DNA of 64,000 bases from Negativibacillus massiliensis (GTDB lineage: Bacteria > Bacillota > Clostridia > Oscillospirales > Ruminococcaceae), in contig NZ_FTRU01000008.1 in the NCBI RefSeq assembly GCF_900148495.1, positions 372,001 to 436,000 of the forward strand. The letters are read 5' to 3'. The stretch's first letter is position 1, and each line of letters begins with the position of its first letter. This document shows positions 33,606 through 42,057 of this stretch, piece after piece. The notes below the pieces were generated by a model. That model was not told the DNA's origin. It worked only from the letters and a program-made list of their open reading frames with translations, and made no database searches. A program made the translations under genes and the position numbers.

Positions 33606-34712
33606 ATGCCGATTTTAAATCACAGCGACCTTAAAAAGGTCGAGGAATATCAAAACTTTGTCCGTACCTCTCCTTATGCGAATGCGACACAGGACCTTGC
33701 CTGGGAAAAGGTAAAGGAAGGATGGACCGGAGAACAGGTCTATCTGGAGGAAAATGGAAAAATCGTAGCGGCAATGTCGCTGATTATCCGCAGGGTGCTT
33801 GGAAACTTTTCTTTGATGTATGCGCCTCGTGCTCCAATCTGCGACTTCCACGACAAAGAAATGGTAAAGCGTTTGCTGGAAGAAGCAAAACCGCTCGCAA
33901 AAAAATACCATGCTTTCCTGCTTCGATTTGACCCGGAACTGCCAAGACTTCCGGAGCTGGAAGAAGAGTATCGTCAGATGGGTTTGCGCGTCCGCAATGA
34001 TGGATGCGATAAATTCGATCTGATTCAGCCGCGCTATAACATGATCTTAAAGCTGGATGAGCCGACCTTTGAGGAATTGATGCCGCACTTCAGCGAGAAA
34101 ACCCGCTATAATATCCGTCTTTCTGCAAGAAAGGGTGTTACCGTTCACTGGTCCAGAAGCGAGGAGGATCTCAAGAAGTTTTTTGAACTTTATGAGATCA
34201 CTGCAGTGCGTGATCATATTGGACATCGTCCGTACGAATATTTTAAACGGATGCTTCATGCCTATGAAAACAGCGATCTGCTGCGTATCTATATTGCAGA
34301 GCATGAAGGAGAGGCTTTGTCTGGTGCAATCTGTATCCATTACGGAAACAAGACCTGGTATATCTACGGTGCAAGCTCCAACAATAAGCGCAATCTGATG
34401 CCAAACTATGCAATGCAGGCAGAGATGATCAAATGGGGCATCGAGAACGGCTCTGAAATCTACGATTTTGGCGGCGTGTTTATTCTGGATAAGACAAACG
34501 GTCTGTATAAATTCAAGGAAGGTTTTTGCCGCAGAGAGGGTGCTACCGAGTTTATCGGAGAGTTCGATCAGGTCTATAACCCGCTTCTGTATACCGGATT
34601 TGCAAAAATTCTGCCGCAGATTCAGCGCCTTCGTGCAAAGAAAAATCATCATGAGGACAGAAAAGTGCAGCAGCCAAAACAGCAGGAACCAAAAAAAGAA
34701 AATCAGGCATAA
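33606..34712 (+). CDS. FemAB/MurM-family peptidoglycan bridge aminoacyltransferase
   Basis: 368 residues. The two-GNAT FemABX fold is indicated by RYNMILKLDEPTFEELMPHFSEKTRYNIRLSARKGV, by the second-domain segments YDFGGVF and GLYKFKEGF, and by HYGNKTWYIYGASS. A basic, Lys/Gln-rich tail of about 25 residues ends the protein. The family uses aminoacyl-tRNA to attach bridge amino acids to the stem peptide of lipid-linked precursors. Its pairing with a MurE-like ligase supports that role. Which residue is added is unknown. Confidence 0.9.
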   Translation: MPILNHSDLKKVEEYQNFVRTSPYANATQDLAWEKVKEGWTGEQVYLEENGKIVAAMSLIIRRVLGNFSLMYAPRAPICDFHDKEMVKRLLEEAKPLAKKYHAFLLRFDPELPRLPELEEEYRQMGLRVRNDGCDKFDLIQPRYNMILKLDEPTFEELMPHFSEKTRYNIRLSARKGVTVHWSRSEEDLKKFFELYEITAVRDHIGHRPYEYFKRMLHAYENSDLLRIYIAEHEGEALSGAICIHYGNKTWYIYGASSNNKRNLMPNYAMQAEMIKWGIENGSEIYDFGGVFILDKTNGLYKFKEGFCRREGATEFIGEFDQVYNPLLYTGFAKILPQIQRLRAKKNHHEDRKVQQPKQQEPKKENQA

Positions 34713-34714
34713 GA

Positions 34715-34745
34715 AAAAGGATGGCGAAAAGCCATCCTTTTTTGT
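34715..34745 (+). terminator. Terminator between the FemAB and MscS genes
   Basis: AAAAAGGATGGC pairs with GCCATCCTTTTTT around a GAAA tetraloop. Both flanks are suited to bidirectional action between the convergent genes. Confidence 0.9.
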
Positions 34746-34752
34746 TTGTATT

Positions 34753-35844
34753 TTATTTGGAAAGATTGTTTACATACAGGGTCTGTGTTGGGAAAGCAAA
34801 GCTTAAACCTTCCTCTTCAACAATCTGCATGATGCCGTAGTTGACCGTTTCCTTGATTCGCTGGAAGTCAGCAAAGGAAGTTGGACGGGTGAAGAACACC
34901 AGAGAGATTTCCAGGCTGCTGTCCTTAAAGCTGTTAAAGCGGATAACCGTATCCTCTGGAATAATTTCCGGATTCTGGTTTACCATCTCAGTGATGCGGG
35001 AAACACAGGTTTCCATTTTTTCTTTCGGGGTATCATAGGTCAGTCCGATCGAGAAAGAGGCACGGCGCTTGTTCATACGGGACCAGTTTGTAATTGGAGA
35101 AGAAACCAGACTGGAGTTTGGAACGATGACCAATGCATTCGGGAAGGTACGGATTCGGGTGGAACGGAAGGTGATATCTTCCACAACACCTTCGATATCC
35201 GGGGTGGAAATCCAGTCATCGACTGCAAAAGGTCTGTCGAATAAAATTACCATACCGCCAAACAGGTTCTGTGCGGTATCCTGTGCAGCAAGTGCAAAGG
35301 TTAAACCTCCAAGTCCGATACCGGTGATGATGGTTGTAACGTTTGTTCCGGTTTCGCTGAGGATTGCAATACCAGAAACAGTAAAGATCAGAACTTTGAC
35401 AATCTTCTTTAAAAAGGTCATCAGGGTCTTGTTCAAATTAACGTCCAGATGCTCGTCCAGCTTGCTGCTGAACTGGAAAAAAGAACCGGATGCACAATCA
35501 CAAAGTCTCAGCAGAATCCAGGTGATTACAATAATAAAGCTGATGCGGTATGCTTTGAGAAGAAATTGATTGAATCCTGCAGGCAGATGAAGGTTAATCA
35601 ATGCAAAATAAAGACCACTGACAGCAAGCAGGCTTTTTAATGGTGTCAGAACAAAAGTAAGGGTAGAATGGTCTGCAATCTGGCGCTTTCTGTTTAACAG
35701 CTTTTCCAGAACTTTTACAATCCCCTTTGTAACGCTGGACTTAAAGATCCAAAAGGCAAGAAAAATTAAAACAGAAGCCAGAACTCGAAAAAGAAAAAGG
35801 TTGCTGGCAATAATGTCAGAAATCAAAGTAAGCAAAATAAGCAC
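34753..35844 (-). CDS. mscS: MscS-family small-conductance mechanosensitive channel
   Basis: 363 residues with about four N-terminal membrane helices, the pore-lining helix with a Gly/Ala pattern (GIGLGGLTFALAAQDTAQNLFGGMVILFDRPFAVDDWI) and the beta domain VEDITFRSTRIRTFPNALVIVPNSSL. A C-terminal alpha/beta domain follows. It releases solutes upon hypo-osmotic shock. The promoter contains an unusual 19-base palindrome. Confidence 0.93.
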   Translation of the reverse strand: MLILLTLISDIIASNLFLFRVLASVLIFLAFWIFKSSVTKGIVKVLEKLLNRKRQIADHSTLTFVLTPLKSLLAVSGLYFALINLHLPAGFNQFLLKAYRISFIIVITWILLRLCDCASGSFFQFSSKLDEHLDVNLNKTLMTFLKKIVKVLIFTVSGIAILSETGTNVTTIITGIGLGGLTFALAAQDTAQNLFGGMVILFDRPFAVDDWISTPDIEGVVEDITFRSTRIRTFPNALVIVPNSSLVSSPITNWSRMNKRRASFSIGLTYDTPKEKMETCVSRITEMVNQNPEIIPEDTVIRFNSFKDSSLEISLVFFTRPTSFADFQRIKETVNYGIMQIVEEEGLSFAFPTQTLYVNNLSK

Positions 35845-35880
35845 TTCCTTTCAGGAAAATCGGAGTAAAATTACTTTAAA

Positions 35881-35909
35881 AGTGTATCATGTTTAACATG
35901 ATATTGCAA
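35881..35909 (-). promoter_or_regulatory. mscS promoter with a 19-base palindromic operator in its spacer
   Basis: On the minus strand TTGCAA and TACACT are separated by 17 bases. The plus-strand word TATCATGTTTAACATGATA (35885-35903) is a 9-1-9 perfect inverted repeat that fills the spacer and overlaps the -10. A dimeric repressor bound there would block RNA polymerase. The repressor is not identified. Confidence 0.65.
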
Positions 35910-35933
35910 TAAAAATAAGATAACAAAGACATG

Positions 35934-35963
35934 ACAACGAGCCGGAATATTCCGGCTCGTTGT
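35934..35963 (-). terminator. Terminator of the DUF4349 gene
   Basis: A perfect 15-bp palindromic stem (ACAACGAGCCGGAAT and complement, no spare loop bases) lies just after the stop. The minus-strand T tract is interrupted, so efficiency is uncertain. Confidence 0.7.
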
Positions 35964-35986
35964 CAGAATAAATTCATTTTTCAGGG

Positions 35987-37024
35987 CTATTTGGTCTCTT
36001 CAGAATCGTTATTTTTATTTTGTTCTTCGGTGTTTTCGGGAAGCTGATCCATCTTTTTGTTCTTTTTAAGACCCTTACGAATCCGGATTTTTTTCAGGAT
36101 CAACAGCACAATGATGATGACAACAGCAAGGATGATAAAGACAGGAATGTTAACTACCAGAAATACCAGAAGATCTTCAAAGAATACTTTGATACCGTAT
36201 AAAGTGTTGGAGAAACCATTCTTGATACGTTCTGAGATGGTAGTAGCTCCTGCTCCGCTGATATTGCGGACTTCCTGAATGTCCAGATAGATGGTGGAGT
36301 AGTCCACCAGATTATCATAAGTCCTCAGCTGAGAAGAGAGAGAGTCAAGCTGCAGCCGTACTTCTGAGAGACGTGCCTCAATAGCGATGACCGCATCCAC
36401 ATTTTCAGCTTCCGCCATCAGTTCGATCAGGCGGTCATATTCTGCTTCCAAAGCCTCTTTGCGGGCCTCTGTGTCAGCATATTCCAAAGAGATATTTTCA
36501 CTGGACAGGTTCTGGTGTGTAATGGTGCCGCAGTCATTCAGACTTCCAATGAAACCGTTCAGTTTATCGGACGGAATGCGGATGGTAAGGCTTGCGTATT
36601 TATTGATGTAGTTGCCCTGTGCATCTGAGCCGCCGGAACTGGAAGAACTCTCGATAAAACCGCCCAGCTCATTGACCAGATCGGTGACCTGCTGGATTGA
36701 CTGGTCAAATTCCAGTGTTTCCATCGATACATTGGCACGCCAGATCAGTTTCAGATTCAGATTGTCCGGCATAGTGGTCTGAGAAATACCTTCCGAAAGA
36801 GCAGTGCCAGCAGTGTCTGGGTTAACCTTGTTTTCCGATATCATTGCTTCTTCAGTTGGTGCTTCCACGCCGATTTCTTCTTCATAGGCAGCATCGTATG
36901 CAGCAGAAGAATTTGTTTGTGCGGCAGAACCGCCGCTGGAAGCACCGCAGGCTGCAAAGCTTAACGTGATTGCGGAAGCAGTAACAAGGGCAAAGACAGC
37001 GCGTATAAGGGAATATTTCTTCAT
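35987..37024 (-). CDS. DUF4349-domain lipoprotein with C-terminal membrane helix
   Basis: 345 residues. A signal peptide ends in a lipobox-like SFAACGAS. The extracytoplasmic part has a DUF4349-type segment (LIWRANVSMETLEFDQSIQQVTDLVNELGGFIESSSSSG...YASLTIRIPSDKL), a coiled coil (EALEAEYDRLIELMAEAENVDAVIAIEARLSEVRLQLDSLSSQL), then one strong C-terminal helix and a basic, Asn/Glu tail. The family is known from envelope proteins without assigned reaction. It lies upstream of mscS in the same direction, but with its own terminator. Confidence 0.85.
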   Translation of the reverse strand: MKKYSLIRAVFALVTASAITLSFAACGASSGGSAAQTNSSAAYDAAYEEEIGVEAPTEEAMISENKVNPDTAGTALSEGISQTTMPDNLNLKLIWRANVSMETLEFDQSIQQVTDLVNELGGFIESSSSSGGSDAQGNYINKYASLTIRIPSDKLNGFIGSLNDCGTITHQNLSSENISLEYADTEARKEALEAEYDRLIELMAEAENVDAVIAIEARLSEVRLQLDSLSSQLRTYDNLVDYSTIYLDIQEVRNISGAGATTISERIKNGFSNTLYGIKVFFEDLLVFLVVNIPVFIILAVVIIIVLLILKKIRIRKGLKKNKKMDQLPENTEEQNKNNDSEETK

Positions 37025-37296
37025 AAGGATACTCCTTTCTGACAGAATGAAAATAAAGCATTTTTAAAATGACCTTTCTGTTTTTTAAGTGTAAAAAAAG
37101 AAAATTTTTCCTGCATAATTTTTAAAAACAATTTAAAATTGGCAAAAAGACGACAAAACAAAAACTTTGTTAGTCAAAACATATAAAACTGTGGGAAGAA
37201 AAGGGAGCTAAAACAAATCGTACTATACAAACCGAAGGAATTGCGGTACAATTTTCTATAAGAAAATCGCAAAAAAGAGCGAAAAGAGGGAATTTT

Positions 37297-38832
37297 ATGA
37301 AACGCAGCAGCGGCGTTTTGCTGCATATCAGCAGCCTGCCGGGAAAATATGGGATTGGTACTCTGGGGCATGAAGCCAGAAAGTTTGCGGATTTTTGTCA
37401 TCAGGCAGGACTTGGCTGGTGGCAGGTGCTTCCAATCGGGCCGACCGGTTATGGGAATTCACCCTATCAGTCTGATTCGGTATTTGCAGGGAATCCAAAT
37501 TTGATCGATCTGGAAGAATTGATTGAAGAGGGATTGCTCAGTCAAAAGGAATGTGACAAAAAGGACTGGGGCGATAACAGCAAAAAAGGAAAGAGCAAAG
37601 TTTGCTTTGATAAGGTATCAGCCGCCAAACAAGAGCTGCTGCATCAGGCTTTTTTGAGTGCAAGAAAAAAGACCGAATACTGGAAGCAGGTAGAACTCTT
37701 TTTTCAGGAACAGTATGACTGGCTTTCTGATTATGCGCTCTATCTCAGCTTAAAGGAAAAGATGGGGCAAAAGCCGTGGATGGAATGGGAAGAGAAGATT
37801 CGTTTTCGAGATGCCAAAACGCTGGATAACTGGAAAGAAACATTAAAGCAGGAGATGGAATATCCTGTTTTTGTCCAGTATCTGTTTTACAGTCAGTGGA
37901 TGAAATTCAAGGAATACTGCAACCGTAAGGGTGTGCGCTTGATTGGTGACATTCCAATTTACGTTGCGCCGGATAGCTGTGACACCTGGGTAAATCTCAA
38001 GCTGTTTGAGTATGATGAAAAAGGTTATCCAATCAGAGTGGCAGGATGTCCGCCGGACTATTTTTCCAAAACAGGACAGCTTTGGGGAAATCCGCTTTAT
38101 CGCTGGGATGTGATGGAACAGGATGGGTATGATTGGTGGATCAAACGAATCGGTGCGATGAGTAAACTGTTTGATTTAATCCGCATCGACCATTTCCGCG
38201 GATTTGCGGGGTATTATGCCATTGATGCAAAAGCTTCGACCGCAGAACACGGTGTATGGGAAAAAGGTCCTGGAGAAAAGCTGTTTTTGGCAATCCGCAA
38301 GCAACTTCCAAAGGTTGCACTGATTGCAGAGGACCTGGGTGTTATCACTGAGGATGTCTGCCAGCTGCGGGATCAGTTTGGATTCCCTGGAATGAAGGTG
38401 CTTCAGTTTGCATTTTCTCCAAAGGAAGAGAGCGAATATCTGCCGCACAATTGTCCGAAGCGCTCGGTTATTTATACCGGAACCCATGATAATGACACCA
38501 GCCTTGGCTGGATGAAAACTGCATCGAAGGAAGAGCTTTCTATGGCAAAGGCTTACCTTGGAACATCCGGGAAAAAGAACTTTTCCTGGGCAATGATTCA
38601 TGCAGCGTGGGTTTCTCCCTGTGAGCTTGCCATTGCTCCGATGCAGGATTTTCTGGGGCTGGATTCTTCTGCGAGAATGAATACGCCTTCCACTGTCGGT
38701 GGAAACTGGGAGTGGAGGATGCAGTCTTCGGATGTTGACAAAAAGCTTGCCCGGGAAATATTGAAACTCAATCAGGCAAGCTGGCGAAGCCCAGTTTACA
38801 ACAAAAAAGTTAAGGCAAAAGTCAAAAAATAG
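37297..38832 (+). CDS. malQ: 4-alpha-glucanotransferase (amylomaltase)
   Basis: 511 residues, the usual GH77 length. The nucleophile lies in [16 protein letters not shown], the acid/base Glu in [10 protein letters not shown], and the third carboxylate in [13 protein letters not shown]. The N-terminus ([22 protein letters not shown]) is classical. It transfers maltosyl units between glucans in the cytosol and supplies longer chains to the phosphorylase encoded 16-31 bases downstream. The two form a maltodextrin/glycogen degradation pair. Confidence 0.95.
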   Translation: MKRSSGVLLHISSLPGKYGIGTLGHEARKFADFCHQAGLGWWQVLPIGPTGYGNSPYQSDSVFAGNPNLIDLEELIEEGLLSQKECDKKDWGDNSKKGKSKVCFDKVSAAKQELLHQAFLSARKKTEYWKQVELFFQEQYDWLSDYALYLSLKEKMGQKPWMEWEEKIRFRDAKTLDNWKETLKQEMEYPVFVQYLFYSQWMKFKEYCNRKGVRLIGDIPIYVAPDSCDTWVNLKLFEYDEKGYPIRVAGCPPDYFSKTGQLWGNPLYRWDVMEQDGYDWWIKRIGAMSKLFDLIRIDHFRGFAGYYAIDAKASTAEHGVWEKGPGEKLFLAIRKQLPKVALIAEDLGVITEDVCQLRDQFGFPGMKVLQFAFSPKEESEYLPHNCPKRSVIYTGTHDNDTSLGWMKTASKEELSMAKAYLGTSGKKNFSWAMIHAAWVSPCELAIAPMQDFLGLDSSARMNTPSTVGGNWEWRMQSSDVDKKLAREILKLNQASWRSPVYNKKVKAKVKK

Positions 38833-38863
38833 AAATGAGAGAATAGGGATGGAGGCAAGGAGT

Positions 38864-41158
38864 ATGGAAGAAAAGCTTGGTCAGTTTTTGAAGGCTCATT
38901 TTTCGTGCGATATTTTGCAGGCTACCAATGAACAGCTTTATCAGGCTCTGGTATGGTATATAAGAGAAATAGTCGGGAAGATGGAACAAAATGTGTCGAA
39001 AAAGGCAGAAAAACAGGGGAAAAAGCTATACTATGTTTCGGCAGAATTTTTAATGGGAAGACTTCTTTCTAACAATCTTCTCAATTTGGGATTGTATGAA
39101 CAGGTTCAAAGTGTGCTGGAAAAATACGGCAGATCGCTGGCAGAGCTGGAAGAACAGGAAGCAGAACCTTCACTTGGAAACGGCGGATTGGGCAGACTGG
39201 CAGCATGTTTTTTGGATTCTATTGCGACCCTTGGAATTTCTGGAGAAGGGGTAGGGTTGCTGTACCACTTTGGATTATTCCGTCAGCGTTTTGAACAGAA
39301 TAGCCAGAAGGAATATCCTGACCGATGGCTGACAGAAAATGCTGAATTTCTGCATCGGACCGATCTGGTATTTCCGGTTCATCTCAAGGACACAACTGTT
39401 CATGCCAGAATGTATGAACTGGACGTTGTAGGCTATGCTATGCCGGGAGAAGAAGCGCAGACAACAAAACTCAAGCTGTTTGATCTGGAAGAGGTAGACG
39501 AAGGTCTTGTCAAAAATGGAATCGAGTTTGATAAGGAGGATATCCGCCACAACCTGACTCTGTTTTTGTATCCGGATGACAGCGATGAAGCAGGCAGAAT
39601 GCTGCGAATCTATCAGCAGTATTTTATGGTCAGCGCAGCAGCGCAGATGATTTTGAAAGAAACCAAAGAACGCGGATGTCCATTGGAGCAGCTTGACCAA
39701 TATGTCGTCATTCAAATCAACGACACGCACCCGACCATGATTATTCCGGAATTGATTCGTCTGCTGATGGAGGAAGGAATCGGTTTAGATCAGGCAATCC
39801 GTCTGGTTTCCAGAACTTGTGCCTATACCAATCACACTATCTTGGCGGAAGCGCTGGAAACATGGCCGCTGTCCTTTTTGGAAAAGGCAGTTCCTCAGTT
39901 GGTGCCGATCATCGAACATCTGGACAAGCGCGCAAAAGCACTTTCTCACGATCCTAAAACCGCTATCATCGACAGCTGGGAACAGGTACATATGGCGCAT
40001 ATTGATATCCACTATGGCTTTTCCATTAATGGCGTGGCAAAACTGCACACTGATATTTTAAAATCCAGCGAGCTCAACGCTTTTTATGAACTGTATCCGG
40101 AACGTTTTCATAATGAAACAAACGGAATCACCTTCCGACGCTGGTTAATGTTATGTAATCCGCAGCTGTCAGCATATATCACTTCGCTGATTGGGGAGGG
40201 CTGGAAAAAGGATGCACAGGAACTGCAAAAGCTGCTGAATTTTGCGGAAAATGAAACGGTTCTCAAAGAGCTTCTCTCCATCAAACAGCAGAGAAAGCAG
40301 ATTCTGGCAGAAGAAATCAGCAGCAGAATGGGAATCGAAATCAATCCAAATTCGATTTATGATATTCAGATCAAGCGCCTGCACGAGTACAAACGCCAGC
40401 AGATGAATGCTCTGTATGCAATCTGGAAGTATTTTGAAATTAAATCTGGAAAACTCCCAAAACGTCCAATTACCCTTTTATTTGGAGCCAAGGCAGCTCC
40501 AGCATACACCATTGCAAAGGATATCATCCACCTGATTTTATGTTTGCAGCAGCTGTTTGCAGAAGATCCTCAGGTTGCACCTTATTTGAAAATTGTGATG
40601 GTGGAAAATTACAACGTCAGCTGGGCAGAAAAGTTGATTCCAGCCTGTGATGTCTCCGAGCAGATCTCGCTTGCATCCAAAGAAGCAAGTGGCACCGGTA
40701 ACATGAAGCTGATGCTCAATGGAGCAGTTACACTGGGTACTATGGATGGTGCTAATGTGGAAATTGCTCAGCTGGTTGGAAAAGAAAATTGCTATATTTT
40801 TGGAAAATCCAGCGATGAGGTCATGAAACTGTATGAGACAAAAGGATACAGCTCCAGAAAAATCTACGAGCAGGACCTGATGATTGAAAGATTGGTCGAT
40901 TTTATCATCAGCAAAGAGATGATAAAACGGGGCGATCCTCTGCCATTGTGCAGACTTTATAAGGAAATCATAAACAAGGACTGGTTCATGACACTGCTTG
41001 ATCTGAAAGAGTATATCCAGGTTAAAGAACAGATGTTCCTTGATTTTGAAGACCGCCTAGCATGGAGCAGAAAGATGCTTTATAACATTGCACAAGCGGG
41101 ATATTTTTCTTCAGACCGCACAATAAAAGGATATTGTCAGGATATCTGGAAGCTGTAA
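38864..41158 (+). CDS. glgP: Glycogen/maltodextrin phosphorylase
   Basis: 764 residues from the ATG at 38864, 8 bases after GGAGG; an in-frame ATG 15 bases upstream is possible but poorly positioned. The PLP site is [31 protein letters not shown]. Other family features are [21 protein letters not shown] and NGITFRRWL. It releases glucose-1-phosphate from glycogen or maltodextrins. It is about 50 residues shorter than many GlgP proteins, as common in Clostridia. Confidence 0.95.
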   Translation: MEEKLGQFLKAHFSCDILQATNEQLYQALVWYIREIVGKMEQNVSKKAEKQGKKLYYVSAEFLMGRLLSNNLLNLGLYEQVQSVLEKYGRSLAELEEQEAEPSLGNGGLGRLAACFLDSIATLGISGEGVGLLYHFGLFRQRFEQNSQKEYPDRWLTENAEFLHRTDLVFPVHLKDTTVHARMYELDVVGYAMPGEEAQTTKLKLFDLEEVDEGLVKNGIEFDKEDIRHNLTLFLYPDDSDEAGRMLRIYQQYFMVSAAAQMILKETKERGCPLEQLDQYVVIQINDTHPTMIIPELIRLLMEEGIGLDQAIRLVSRTCAYTNHTILAEALETWPLSFLEKAVPQLVPIIEHLDKRAKALSHDPKTAIIDSWEQVHMAHIDIHYGFSINGVAKLHTDILKSSELNAFYELYPERFHNETNGITFRRWLMLCNPQLSAYITSLIGEGWKKDAQELQKLLNFAENETVLKELLSIKQQRKQILAEEISSRMGIEINPNSIYDIQIKRLHEYKRQQMNALYAIWKYFEIKSGKLPKRPITLLFGAKAAPAYTIAKDIIHLILCLQQLFAEDPQVAPYLKIVMVENYNVSWAEKLIPACDVSEQISLASKEASGTGNMKLMLNGAVTLGTMDGANVEIAQLVGKENCYIFGKSSDEVMKLYETKGYSSRKIYEQDLMIERLVDFIISKEMIKRGDPLPLCRLYKEIINKDWFMTLLDLKEYIQVKEQMFLDFEDRLAWSRKMLYNIAQAGYFSSDRTIKGYCQDIWKL

Positions 41159-41191
41159 ATTTTTTCTGGATAGATTTTTTCAATTACTTTC

Positions 41192-41224
41192 CAAAATGCC
41201 ATTATAAAAAACAATGGCATTTTG
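41192..41224 (+). terminator. Terminator after glgP
   Basis: CAAAATGCCATT pairs perfectly with AATGGCATTTTG around an A-rich loop. The T tract is short. Confidence 0.65.
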
Positions 41225-41303
41225 ATAGATCAGCTCTTGACGAAAAAAGGCGCGATATGACAGAATGAATAACAGCGAAAAATTTTGTCAGGAGAGAAAG
41301 AAA

Positions 41304-41579
41304 ATGGAATCCAAAGTTTATTACGCAATGTCCTTTTATAATACCACAGATACGATGCAGACCGAAAAGAAGGCAAAAGAACAGTTTGAAATTCATATCA
41401 TGCCTACCCCGCGCGCTATTTCCACCAGCTGTGGACTGGCAATCCGCTTTGAGGGTGTGGATGAGCAGGCTTATCTTCAGTTTGCCTTGCAGCAGCAGGT
41501 TCCTCTGGGATTGTATCGCATTGAGATGAAGGAAGATGGAGAACCAAAAGCAGAGAGTATTTTTGTTCGAGAGCCGTAA
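41304..41579 (+). CDS. DUF3343-family small protein
   Basis: 91 residues from the ATG preceded by AGGAGAG. The pattern YYAMSFYNTTDTMQTEKKAKEQ...IHIMPTPRAISTSCGLAIRF matches DUF3343, whose conserved Pro-Thr-Pro-Arg and Ser-Cys-Gly motif is associated with putative sulfur/selenium handling proteins. The single Cys in TSCGLA is retained. No selenium or sulfur-metabolism gene lies nearby, so it is an orphan here. Function remains inferred. Confidence 0.8.
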   Translation: MESKVYYAMSFYNTTDTMQTEKKAKEQFEIHIMPTPRAISTSCGLAIRFEGVDEQAYLQFALQQQVPLGLYRIEMKEDGEPKAESIFVREP

Positions 41580-41647
41580 ATCTGCAAGAATTGTCAGATT
41601 AATTTTCACTCAGGAATAAAATTTTGTTATTTTTGATAAGAAATTGC

Positions 41648-41677
41648 TTGACAAGAGCAGATAGAATGGAGTATACT
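41648..41677 (+). promoter_or_regulatory. Promoter of the leader peptide and ABC exporter
   Basis: TTGACA and TATACT are separated by 18 bases. At the predicted start (41683-41696) lies CGGTTTCGAAACTG, a near-perfect palindrome that could be an operator. The transcript would carry a leader of about 370 bases before the exporter gene. Confidence 0.75.
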
Positions 41678-41731
41678 GGTAACGGTTTCGAAACTGTAAA
41701 ATAAAGACACATGGAAAAGGAGGCTGATGAC

Positions 41732-41815
41732 ATGACCAAGAAGATGAATCTTACCGATTGCGGAAAAGTGAATATGCGGGGAATGTTTGAGCCTTCCAAA
41801 ACAGGTGTTTGTTAA
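41732..41815 (+). CDS. 27-residue leader peptide upstream of ABC exporter
   Basis: The frame begins MTKKMNLTDCGK and ends EPSKTGVC before TAA. AAAAGGAGG lies 8 bases before the ATG, one of the best ribosome-binding sites in the window. It has no membrane segment. It sits between a consensus promoter and a series of hairpins, two with T runs, before a drug-type ABC exporter. That is the layout of ribosome-mediated attenuators such as the bmrB leader of Bacillus subtilis bmrCD. Two Cys residues make a secreted or modified peptide an alternative, but no maturation gene is seen. Confidence 0.6.
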   Translation: MTKKMNLTDCGKVNMRGMFEPSKTGVC

Positions 41816-41847
41816 TTTTTTAAAAAACAGGACTGAGGTCTTGTGCT

Positions 41848-41861
41848 GGACAGTTGTGTCC
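41848..41861 (+). other. Small hairpin with competing partner, in leader RNA
   Basis: GGACA-GTTG-TGTCC forms a 5-bp hairpin. An upstream AGGAC (41829-41833) can pair with the same GTCCT strand, so two alternative folds are possible just after the leader-peptide stop. Confidence 0.4.
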
Positions 41862-41875
41862 TTACAATCTGCTTG

Positions 41876-41910
41876 AAAAGCATCCCTGCGCAAACGGGGA
41901 TGCTTTTTTT
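41876..41910 (+). terminator. Leader terminator 1 of ABC exporter
   Basis: AAAAGCATCCC pairs perfectly with GGGATGCTTTT (11 bp) around a 10-base loop, followed by further T residues (seven in all). It lies 60 bases after the leader-peptide stop and would end transcription before the exporter unless an alternative fold forms. A second GGGATG word at 41963-41968 could pair with its CATCCC arm. Confidence 0.8.
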
Positions 41911-41912
41911 GT

Positions 41913-41947
41913 TTTCGGATCACGGAAAAAATTTTGTTGATCCGAAA
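41913..41947 (+). other. Leader hairpin between the two terminators
   Basis: TTTCGGATCA pairs perfectly with TGATCCGAAA (10 bp) around a 15-base A/T-rich loop. It lacks a T run. Confidence 0.6.
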
Positions 41948-41948
41948 G

Positions 41949-41982
41949 AAAAGATTCTAATCGGGATGAGGGAATCTTTTTT
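41949..41982 (+). terminator. Leader terminator 2 of ABC exporter
   Basis: AAAAGATTC pairs with GAATCTTTT (9 bp) and is followed by two more T residues. It is weaker than the first terminator and lies about 75 bases before the exporter start. Confidence 0.55.
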
Positions 41983-42057
41983 AAGAAAAGACAGCTTGAC
42001 AGAGGGGGAGAGAAATAAGCTGTTTTAGGAGAGTAATCTTGAAAAAAGGACAGGAGA

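Noticed and set aside
41843-42028. A 61-residue frame in the ABC exporter leader
   Set aside because: It runs through both terminator hairpins and has no ribosome-binding site; the 27-codon frame upstream is far better supported.
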